Part shown: piece by piece, positions 1 to 6,399 of the stretch | How the letters are laid out: each line of letters opens with the position of its first letter | Numbering within the stretch: position 1 is the stretch's first letter | Assembly: GCA_016302195.1 (NCBI GenBank) | Contig: JAEDOA010000080.1 | Coordinates: 1 to 7,167 of the forward strand | Direction of reading: 5' to 3' | From: Erysipelotrichaceae bacterium | GTDB taxonomy: Bacteria; Bacillota_I; Bacilli_A; Erysipelotrichales; Erysipelotrichaceae | DNA length: 7,167 nucleotides | The notes under the pieces: model-generated | What the model was told of the DNA's origin: nothing | The model's database searches: none | The model's input: the letters and a program-made list of their open reading frames with translations, nothing else | Program-made: the position numbers and the translations under genes

Positions 1-43
1 TACTACTTATGCACTTGATGATTATTATTTTGAGAAAGATTAG
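1..43 (+). CDS. possible 3' end of an upstream gene (partial)
   Basis: The reading frame beginning at base 2 reads TTYALDDYYFEKD and ends at a TAG at 41-43. The acidic and aromatic tail looks like an ordinary protein C-terminus, and the AT-rich spacer starts directly after it. Another plus-strand frame is also open to a stop at 46-48, and the piece is too short for any family to be recognised, so coding status and frame are both uncertain. If real, this gene is separated from the restriction operon by about 190 bases containing a terminator-like hairpin, so it would be a separate transcription unit. Confidence 0.3.
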   Translation, partial: TTYALDDYYFEKD

Positions 44-126
44 AAATTAAATTTTTAAATCTATTTGTGGAAAAGTATTTTAGTTTTTTCACTTTTTGTT
101 GTCTTTTTACAAGTTTTTCATGTGTG

Positions 127-154
127 TTGTAACATTTGTAAGCTCAAGTAGAAT
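127..154 (+). promoter_or_regulatory. candidate distal sigma-A promoter
   Basis: TTGTAA at 127-132 (4 of 6 matches to TTGACA) and TAGAAT at 149-154 (5 of 6 matches to TATAAT) are separated by 16 bases. Transcription would start near 160, immediately before the hairpin at 162-190, so transcripts from here would meet a possible attenuator before the first gene. This is a consensus match by eye in very AT-rich DNA, where chance matches are common. Confidence 0.3.
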
Positions 155-161
155 TTAAATT

Positions 162-190
162 CGATTATTAAAAAGTAATCGGGCTTTTTT
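162..190 (+). terminator. weak intrinsic terminator or attenuator hairpin
   Basis: CGATTA (162-167) and TAATCG (176-181) are perfect inverted repeats around an 8-base loop. A T-G wobble could extend the stem inward and two T-G wobbles could extend it outward. GGC and six T residues (185-190) follow, which is the form of a Rho-independent terminator. The stem is short and contains only two G-C pairs, so termination would be inefficient. It could end transcription of the upstream gene or act as a leader attenuator of the restriction operon. The same inverted repeat could instead be an operator, because CGATTA recurs at 217-222 next to the ribosome binding site. Confidence 0.45.
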
Positions 191-191
191 G

Positions 192-225
192 TATAATGGG
201 AGTATCAATATAATAACGATTAGGT
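192..225 (+). promoter_or_regulatory. candidate proximal promoter and ribosome binding site of the operon
   Basis: A perfect TATAAT lies at 192-197. Only a poor -35 (TTAAAA, 168-173, spacer 18) is available upstream, and it falls inside the loop of the preceding hairpin. A second TATAAT lies at 209-214 without a recognisable -35. Starts from these boxes would give a leader of roughly 15-30 bases. The ribosome binding site is AGGT at 222-225, eight bases before the ATG at 234. A regulator binding the CGATTA/TAATCG repeats would cover both the promoter and this site, but that is inference. Confidence 0.4.
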
Positions 226-233
226 AGAAAGTT

Positions 234-3200
234 ATGCAAAGCAATTTTGAATTTTTAAATAAAGATATCTTAACGCAACAATATTATGAAAAAGCAAATG
301 AGGCTGAACTAAGTTATGTTAGTCAGCTTTATTCAGCAACTTTAGTTGCTGTGCGTACAGTGGCAGAAAATGTTGCTAGAGAAGTTGCGGACTTAAATTA
401 TTTGATAATTGATGAACGTGATACTTTTGATAATGTTCTTAAACGATTGAGACAAGGCAATTACATCAATAAAGATTCTGTTGTAAAAGCCTTTTATGAT
501 ATTAAGGGTCCAGGTAATGCAGCAGCTCATACTTTAGAAAAAGCTAGTCAAGAAGAAGCATTAAAAAGCTTAAAGAATCTATATTCATTATGTGCCTGGT
601 TTGTGAATACATATTATGACGAAGATGTAGATACAAGTAAATTCAAAGAGCCTAAGAAGGATCAATATCTTTATCAAACCACCTCTCGTCTAACTTCAAA
701 TGCTGAAAAGAATTTAATTTATATTCAGACTGTAGATAATTCTAGTGGTAATTTTGATGTATTTGAAGGAAATCAGAAAATTGGTAAAACTGGTGTAGGC
801 GACCTAGCGAAAGATAATTCTGACAATAGTGATTATTTGAGAAGTTGGGCTAAGAAACGAATCGATAGCTACATGACGACTTCTGGTTTACCTTTTAAGT
901 TGGAGTGGGCAGAATTAGCTTATCGTAGTTCCGATGGTTTGTGGTTTTCTGATCATGATGTGCACTATGTTTTGGAAAGATCGGGTATAAAGCATAGTAA
1001 AGATTTGGCAGGTAAAGAATGGTTTGCTACAGATCTTGAAACTGCCAAGAGAGCTATTAAAGCAGTAAAAGAGGGGAAGACTGTCTTAGATAAAGTTGGC
1101 AGTGATGAAAATAAACCAAAAATCGTTTTACGTCCAGAGCAGCAAGAAGCGGTAGATAAAACCAAGGCTGGTTTTAAAACCGGACAAAAAATGCTTTGGA
1201 ATGCTAAGATGCGTTTTGGTAAAACGTTGACTGCCTTGGAATTAATCAAGGAAGAAAAGTATAAGAAAGTCCTTATCATGACTCACAGACCAGTTGTTGA
1301 TGAAGGTTGGTTTGACGATTTCAAAAAGATAAGGATGCCAGATGCTGGTTACGCTTATGGCTCAAAGAAATTAGGTCATGATTCGATTACAGAGCTTGAG
1401 CATTCAAACAAACCATATGTATATTTTGCAAGTATTCAGGACTTAGGAGGATCAGAAGCTGTTGGTGGTAAAATCTCAGACAAAAATAGAGAATTATTTG
1501 CCATTAATTGGGACTTAGTAATTGTTGATGAAGCCCATGAAGGTACTCAAACTGAATTGACTCAAAATATTCTTGATTTGGTCGTTAAAAGACATACTAA
1601 GGAATTAGATCTTTCAGGAACTCCGTTTAATATTATTTCTGATTATGATGAAGATCACTTATTTACTTGGGACTATACGATGGAGCAAGAGGCCAAGTCA
1701 AATTGGGCTAAGATTCATCCAGGTGTGAAGAATCCATATGCTGGTTTGCCTAAGGTTTCTATGTTCACTTTTGAAATGAACAAGCATTTTAATGATCCTC
1801 GTTTCGTAGGAGAGGGCTTAGGAAAATATACCTTTAACTTCAAAGAATTCTTTAGAACCGATCAAAATGGAAAATTTGTCTATGAGAGTGATATTGAGCA
1901 CTTTTTGGACAATATTACTAATCCAGGTACAACCAACTATCCGTTTTCAACTAGAGAATTCAGAAATAGATTAAGACATACACTTTGGGTATTACCAGGT
2001 ATCAAAGAAGCTAATGCTCTTGAAAAACTACTGAAAAAGCACAAGGTATTTGGTACAGAATATCGAATTTTAAATGTCGTTAGAAATGATAAATCAGATA
2101 CAGTTCTTGGCACTGATAATGATGCTAAAAAAGAAAACAAAGCTATTGCTCAGGCGGACAAAGATGGCTTAAAGACAATTACCTTAACTGTTAGAAAGCT
2201 AACGACTGGTGCCACAATTCCTGAATGGACAGGTGTCTTATTCTTATCGAATACTAACAGTGCTATGCAATATTTGCAGGCTGCCTTTAGAGCGCAGACC
2301 CCATACTCATCACCAGAGTTTGGCAAGAAAGAGAATTGTTATATATTTGATTTTGCGCCAGATCGTGCCTTGACAGTTATGGCTGAATCTACAAGTTTAG
2401 CAACTGGTGTCGGTAAAATTCAAACTAAAGAGCAAAGGGCTAGAATGGCTAAGTTGATGAACTTCCTTCCAATTTTAGGTGAGAGTAATCAACAAATGGC
2501 TCCTCTTAAAGTAGATAGTCTTTTATCTAAACTTAAACGTGCGTATGCGGAAAAGGCTGTTAGAACTGGGTTTGATGATGATTCTATTTATAGTGATCAG
2601 TTATTGATGATTAAGGATGCTGATTTACAGGCTTTCAATCACCTTAAAGGAATTATTGGTACTACTAAAAAAGATAAAAAACCAATGAAAGTCGATGTAA
2701 ATCATCAAGGCTTAGATGAAGAAGAATATGATAAAGCTGAAAAAGCTCGCAAAAAGAAACCAAGAGAACGTACTCCAGAAGAACAAGCTGCAATTGATAA
2801 AGCCGAGAGTCTAAAAAAGCAGCGTCGTACCATGATCTCTATTTTACGAGGAATTTCCATTAGAATTCCTATGATGATTTATGGCATGGATATCAAGTTT
2901 GATGAAGATGTTTCTATTAAAAAATTTGTTGATAATATTGATGATATTTCTTGGGAAGAATTTATGCCTAAAGGTATTACCAAAGAATTATTCAATCAAT
3001 TCGTGAAATATTACGATGCTGATGTTTTCATTGAAGCCGGTAAAATTATTCGTCGTCAAGTAAAAGAATTAGATAAGGCAGACCCACTTGAAAGAGTAGA
3101 AAAGATCGCTGATATCTTTAGTACTTTTAGAAATCCGGATAAGGAAACTGTTTTAACCCCTTGGCGTGTCGTTAATATGCACTTAGGTAAAACCATTGGT

Positions 3201-4661
3201 GGTTTGAATTTCTACGATGAAAACTATAGACAACCTTATAAGGATGGCAAAGTTATCAGACGTTGGATTCAGACTGACTACACTAATCAGACATTGGATA
3301 CGAATTCTCATGTTCTAGAAATTAATTCAAAGACTGGACTGTATCCTTTATATGCGGCTACTTCAATTTATTGGCGTGAATTTAAGAAAATGAATGATCA
3401 GACTGCTGGTAAATTTAGTTTTGAAGATGAGCTATTCCTGTGGCAAAAGATTTTGAGAGAAAACATTTTCTTAGTTGCGAAGACACCTATGGCTAAAGAG
3501 ATTGCTAAACGTACTTTGGCTGGTTATCACAGTGACTGGGATATTAATGCTGAATATGTTGAAAATATCGTTGATGATTCAAAGACTAATGTCAATGCAG
3601 AGGCTAAGAAAATTGAAGGGATGTTTAATAATATGAAATTTGATGTTGTAATTGGTAATCCGCCTTATCAGGATCAAGCTCACGGAGATCAAAGCAATTT
3701 TACAGCTCCTATTTATAATGAATTTATGGATTTGTCATATAAGCTTTCAGATTTAGTGACTTTAATTACTCCTGCAAGATTTTTATTTAATGCTGGAAGT
3801 ACCCCTAAAGATTGGAATCAAAAAATGCTTATGGATGAACACTTCAAAGTAGTTAAATATATTCAAAGAAGTGATGAAGTTTTTCCTAATACTGATATTA
3901 AAGGTGGAGTTGCGATTTCGCTTAGAGATGCTAATAAAGATTTTGGAGCAATCAAGATTTTCACAGCTTATAAGGAGTTGGATTCTATTAGAAGAAAAGC
4001 AGCGCCTAATAAGTTGGAAGATAGTTTAACAAACTACATTTATATTCAAAATAAATTTGATTTAGATGCTTTATATGAAGATCATCCAGAATATAGATCA
4101 GTTATTGGTAGTAAAGGTATGGATAAAAGATTCAGAAATAATATTTTTGAAAAGATAAGTGCCTTCACGGAAAAACCAATAAATAATGATGATATTAAAG
4201 TAATAGGATTAATCAAAAATAAAAGAGTTTGGAGATACATAAAGCGAAAATATGTAGATTTAACAAGTGAAAATCTTTTTAGGTATAAAGTGCTAATTCC
4301 ACGATCAAATGGCTCAGGAGCGCTAGGAGAGGTGCTAAGCACACCCCTAATCGGGGAACCCCTAATCGGGTATACCCAAACATTTATAGGCTTTGGAGCT
4401 TTTGAAAGTAAAAGTGAAGCAGAAGGAGCTTTTAAATACATAAAAAGTAAGTTTGCTAGAGCAATGCTGGGTATTTTAAAAATTACTCAGGATAATAATC
4501 GTGCAACTTGGGCAGAGGTTCCGATGCAAGATTTTACAAAGAATTCTGATATTGACTGGTCAAGGAGCATCCCCGAAATAGATCAACAATTATATAAGAA
4601 GTATGATCTTTCACCAGATGAAATTAACTTTATTGAAACAAAAGTACAGGCGATGAGATAA
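234..4661 (+). CDS. single-chain restriction-modification protein (DUF4145-like, GIY-YIG-like nuclease, DEAH helicase, N6-adenine methylase, target recognition)
   Basis: This is a 1475-residue multidomain restriction enzyme. Residues 1-135 resemble the DUF4145 domain found at the N-terminus of HsdR-type subunits. Residues 160-270 look like a T5orf172-type GIY-YIG nuclease: LIYIQT (161-166), KIGKTG (182-187), candidate catalytic Arg209, H244 and KEWF (261-264). The helicase has Walker A AKMRFGKT (324-331), DEAH (432-435), SGT (461-463), TTGATIP (657-663) and a Q-rich motif VI with R686. A Lys/Glu-rich linker near 805-865 joins it to the methylase. There motif X is VLTPWRVV (973-980), motif I is degenerate (LEINSKTGLYPLY, 1028-1040) and motif IV NPPY is intact (1142-1145). 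Residues about 1240-1440 are probably the target recognition region. The order resembles Type ISP enzymes such as LlaGI, which carry an Mrr nuclease instead. It would translocate DNA and cut unmethylated sites. No frameshift is seen. The R-M call is firm; the GIY-YIG assignment is moderate. Confidence 0.88.
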   Translation: MQSNFEFLNKDILTQQYYEKANEAELSYVSQLYSATLVAVRTVAENVAREVADLNYLIIDERDTFDNVLKRLRQGNYINKDSVVKAFYDIKGPGNAAAHTLEKASQEEALKSLKNLYSLCAWFVNTYYDEDVDTSKFKEPKKDQYLYQTTSRLTSNAEKNLIYIQTVDNSSGNFDVFEGNQKIGKTGVGDLAKDNSDNSDYLRSWAKKRIDSYMTTSGLPFKLEWAELAYRSSDGLWFSDHDVHYVLERSGIKHSKDLAGKEWFATDLETAKRAIKAVKEGKTVLDKVGSDENKPKIVLRPEQQEAVDKTKAGFKTGQKMLWNAKMRFGKTLTALELIKEEKYKKVLIMTHRPVVDEGWFDDFKKIRMPDAGYAYGSKKLGHDSITELEHSNKPYVYFASIQDLGGSEAVGGKISDKNRELFAINWDLVIVDEAHEGTQTELTQNILDLVVKRHTKELDLSGTPFNIISDYDEDHLFTWDYTMEQEAKSNWAKIHPGVKNPYAGLPKVSMFTFEMNKHFNDPRFVGEGLGKYTFNFKEFFRTDQNGKFVYESDIEHFLDNITNPGTTNYPFSTREFRNRLRHTLWVLPGIKEANALEKLLKKHKVFGTEYRILNVVRNDKSDTVLGTDNDAKKENKAIAQADKDGLKTITLTVRKLTTGATIPEWTGVLFLSNTNSAMQYLQAAFRAQTPYSSPEFGKKENCYIFDFAPDRALTVMAESTSLATGVGKIQTKEQRARMAKLMNFLPILGESNQQMAPLKVDSLLSKLKRAYAEKAVRTGFDDDSIYSDQLLMIKDADLQAFNHLKGIIGTTKKDKKPMKVDVNHQGLDEEEYDKAEKARKKKPRERTPEEQAAIDKAESLKKQRRTMISILRGISIRIPMMIYGMDIKFDEDVSIKKFVDNIDDISWEEFMPKGITKELFNQFVKYYDADVFIEAGKIIRRQVKELDKADPLERVEKIADIFSTFRNPDKETVLTPWRVVNMHLGKTIGGLNFYDENYRQPYKDGKVIRRWIQTDYTNQTLDTNSHVLEINSKTGLYPLYAATSIYWREFKKMNDQTAGKFSFEDELFLWQKILRENIFLVAKTPMAKEIAKRTLAGYHSDWDINAEYVENIVDDSKTNVNAEAKKIEGMFNNMKFDVVIGNPPYQDQAHGDQSNFTAPIYNEFMDLSYKLSDLVTLITPARFLFNAGSTPKDWNQKMLMDEHFKVVKYIQRSDEVFPNTDIKGGVAISLRDANKDFGAIKIFTAYKELDSIRRKAAPNKLEDSLTNYIYIQNKFDLDALYEDHPEYRSVIGSKGMDKRFRNNIFEKISAFTEKPINNDDIKVIGLIKNKRVWRYIKRKYVDLTSENLFRYKVLIPRSNGSGALGEVLSTPLIGEPLIGYTQTFIGFGAFESKSEAEGAFKYIKSKFARAMLGILKITQDNNRATWAEVPMQDFTKNSDIDWSRSIPEIDQQLYKKYDLSPDEINFIETKVQAMR
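4332..4377. repeat. cluster of palindromes with an in-frame 15-bp tandem repeat
   Basis: GTGCTAAGCAC (4332-4342) is a palindrome around one central base. ACCCCTAATCGGG occurs at 4343-4355 and again at 4358-4370 (period 15), and the first copy forms CCCC-TAATC-GGGG. GGGTATACCC (4368-4377) is a perfect palindrome that overlaps the second copy. The stretch encodes PLIGEPLIG in the probable target recognition region of the large restriction protein. It uses CCC, GGG, CTA and ATC codons that are uncommon in the surrounding gene. The period is a multiple of three, so gain or loss of a unit would keep the frame. Confidence 0.85.
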
Positions 4662-5659
4662 TGGATTTAACTTTGAACGAAGTATGTGATTATTGCAGTA
4701 TTTCAGAAGATGGAAAGAAGATTCTTGAAAAGAACTATAATCCAAAAGAGATTGTCTCCGAGTTTGAACTAAATAAAGATCAATTTAAATATATGAATTT
4801 TATTTCGTTTTTAGCTAAATTTGGTTTTGACTTGAATGGGTCGAAAAATAGATATTTATATCATTATTTATTTAAAAATGATCTTATTAATATTCTGAAG
4901 AGTAGAAAATTCTATATTGGTAAGCAAGAAGATATGAATGATCCTAGAGAAAAATATTATGCAATGGATAGATTTAGAGTCTTTTTATTAAAAGAAAAGT
5001 CTGATGCCAAGCTTATAGATAAAACTTTTCAAGATCTTTTTTTCAAGACTCCATACTGGACATATATTTGGTCATTTACTTCAGATAGAAATTCAATGGC
5101 TATGCAAAATTATGGTGATGTTGCTATTAGGATTAAAGCTACAGATATTTATACTGAGCTCCAAAATAAAAACAATGAATTTAGATGTGGGCAAGAAAAT
5201 ATCATACCTTTAACGCCACCTTTATTATTACCAATAAAGGTTTGTTATAGCAATAATGTTCATAATGAATACTTAAATTACTTAGCTGATATGTTTAGTA
5301 GCTATTTCCATAAAGATAATCAAAAAGGGATGCAGGATGTTGTAGACTATTTGAAATTTTATTCAATGGTGTTTAAGAATCCAGTGTTAAAAGAAGAAAA
5401 AGAGATTAGGTTTATCATAAATAGACCATTGTTTATGAATAAGCAACCTTTTGATACTAAATTTCGTGATAAGTATAAATTGATTGGTTTAATTACTCCC
5501 GAAATATTAACTTCTATCACTGTTAATCATAAGACAGATTCTTGGTATCAAGGAAAACAAATAAATACAATTTCAGATACGATGAGAGATTTAAAATATG
5601 TATTAGAAGATGAAGGCTTTTCTAATACAAGAGTTGGTAAAACGCAATTACTTTATTAA
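4661..5659 (+). CDS. DUF2971 family protein
   Basis: This 332-residue protein fits the DUF2971 family, whose biochemical role I do not know and which recurs in defence and mobile regions. Family-like features are YLYHYL (65-70), the I-L-K segment (78-80), DMNDPRE (91-97), WSFTSD (137-142), then S-M-A-M-Q-N-Y-G (145-152), and KEEKEIRFI (244-252). No signal peptide or membrane segment is seen, so it is probably cytosolic. Residues 1-60 are a mixed helical lead-in without a recognised domain. Its ATG overlaps the stop of the large restriction gene by one base (TAATG), and AGG at 4648-4650 could serve as ribosome binding site, so translational coupling is likely. It lies between the two methyltransferase-like genes, which suggests an accessory or back-up effector of the restriction system; this is inference. 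ATA codons are more frequent here than in the restriction core, consistent with separate origin. Confidence 0.75.
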   Translation: MDLTLNEVCDYCSISEDGKKILEKNYNPKEIVSEFELNKDQFKYMNFISFLAKFGFDLNGSKNRYLYHYLFKNDLINILKSRKFYIGKQEDMNDPREKYYAMDRFRVFLLKEKSDAKLIDKTFQDLFFKTPYWTYIWSFTSDRNSMAMQNYGDVAIRIKATDIYTELQNKNNEFRCGQENIIPLTPPLLLPIKVCYSNNVHNEYLNYLADMFSSYFHKDNQKGMQDVVDYLKFYSMVFKNPVLKEEKEIRFIINRPLFMNKQPFDTKFRDKYKLIGLITPEILTSITVNHKTDSWYQGKQINTISDTMRDLKYVLEDEGFSNTRVGKTQLLY

Positions 5660-5683
5660 TATGTTTAGACTTAATATTTTTCG

Positions 5684-5690
5684 AAAAAGG
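5684..5690 (+). promoter_or_regulatory. ribosome binding site fixing the start of the small methyltransferase
   Basis: AAAAAGG ends six bases before the ATG at 5697. Neither in-frame alternative, ATG 5610 (inside the DUF2971 gene) nor ATG 5661, has a purine-rich site at a suitable distance. This supports the start that gives MSEKIIKSADRV. Confidence 0.6.
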
Positions 5691-5696
5691 ATTAAT

Positions 5697-6377
5697 ATGT
5701 CAGAAAAAATAATCAAGTCTGCTGATAGAGTTAAGAACATTGGTGAAGTATTCACGCCCCAAAAGACAGTAGACTTCATGTTAGATCAACCAGAAATTAA
5801 GGCTAAGGTAAATTCATTAACCGCTACCTTTCTTGAGCCGTCTGCAGGCGAAGGAGCATTTTTAGTAGAAATATTAAAGAGAAAATTACTCTATGCTAAA
5901 ACACAAGCTAACGGCAAAAAAGACCTGCAAAATAAGTTTTTGCAAGCCTTATCTACACTATATGGCATTGAACTGATGGAAGATAATGTAGAAATGCTGG
6001 TTATGAATATGGTTAATACTTTTAGGGATGCTTACTTTAATACTTTTTCGCTAGAAGAACAAAACCAAAAAATCTTAAAGAGTGCCAATGTAATTATTTC
6101 TGCAAATATGGCACAAGGTAATGCATTAACACGAAAAACTGCAACGGGAAATCCTATTGTTTTTAGCGAATGGAAGCCAGTTGGCAAATCTAAGGTTCAA
6201 AGAACTGAATATACCTTTGATTCTATTGTTGAAGGTAGTGGTCCAACAGGAACAGTGCAAGAGCATAGTGAGCAATTAGATTTGTTCGCTGATTTTGATG
6301 CAGAACCAGAAGAAACTAAAGCTATAAAGTATATTCCTGTTAAATGGGAAGATGTTTATAAGCAACTAAAAGCCTAA
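5697..6377 (+). CDS. small N6-adenine methyltransferase-like protein lacking the NPPY motif
   Basis: This 226-residue protein covers the AdoMet-binding half of a gamma-type N6-adenine DNA methyltransferase. Motif X is GEVFTP (16-21). Motif I is FLEPSAGEGAFL (45-56). Motif II is YGIELMEDNVE (89-99), and SANMAQGNAL (135-144) sits where motif III is expected, with Asn where GD is common. No (N/D/S)PP(Y/F/W) tetrapeptide follows: the closest stretch is GNPIVFSEW (151-159), and the acidic C-terminus ends at 226. It is much shorter than a complete HsdM or Eco57I-type methylase, yet shows no frameshift, so it seems to be a naturally short form; I recall similar proteins annotated as restriction subunit M. 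It probably partners the large restriction protein, which has NPPY but a degenerate motif I. The start at 5697 is chosen for its ribosome binding site, leaving 37 bases after the DUF2971 stop. A regulatory or decoy role is the alternative. Confidence 0.78.
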   Translation: MSEKIIKSADRVKNIGEVFTPQKTVDFMLDQPEIKAKVNSLTATFLEPSAGEGAFLVEILKRKLLYAKTQANGKKDLQNKFLQALSTLYGIELMEDNVEMLVMNMVNTFRDAYFNTFSLEEQNQKILKSANVIISANMAQGNALTRKTATGNPIVFSEWKPVGKSKVQRTEYTFDSIVEGSGPTGTVQEHSEQLDLFADFDAEPEETKAIKYIPVKWEDVYKQLKA

Positions 6378-6399
6378 CAGAACTCTGATGGTGTAAATT

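Noticed and set aside
66..74. TGTGGAAAA resembling a DnaA box
   Set aside because: One mismatch to TGTGGATAA and only a single copy, with no neighbouring boxes or replication genes.
71..96. AAAAGT/ACTTTT inverted repeat followed by T-rich sequence as a terminator
   Set aside because: The six-pair stem has only one G-C pair and a 14-base loop, which is expected by chance in such AT-rich DNA.
965..1279. Minus-strand open frame of 104 codons
   Set aside because: It lies entirely within the helicase-encoding part of the large restriction gene, has no recognisable domain, and is the antisense shadow of a well-supported protein.
1937..2140. Minus-strand open frame of 67 codons
   Set aside because: Antisense to the helicase region; its composition (Ser, Phe, Leu rich) is that of a reverse-strand shadow.
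4082..4441. Minus-strand open frame of 119 codons across the palindromic patch
   Set aside because: Antisense to the recognition region. It was considered because of the unusual repeats, but it has no ribosome binding site or domain, and the plus strand keeps a coherent protein here.
5635..5663. Possible internal promoter before the small methyltransferase (TTGGTA)
   Set aside because: No acceptable -10 box lies at 16-18 bases.
5610..5696. Longer start for the small methyltransferase (ATG 5610 or ATG 5661)
   Set aside because: ATG 5610 lies inside the DUF2971 gene and neither start has a ribosome binding site. AAAAAGG at 5684-5690 fits the ATG at 5697, from which family-like sequence begins.
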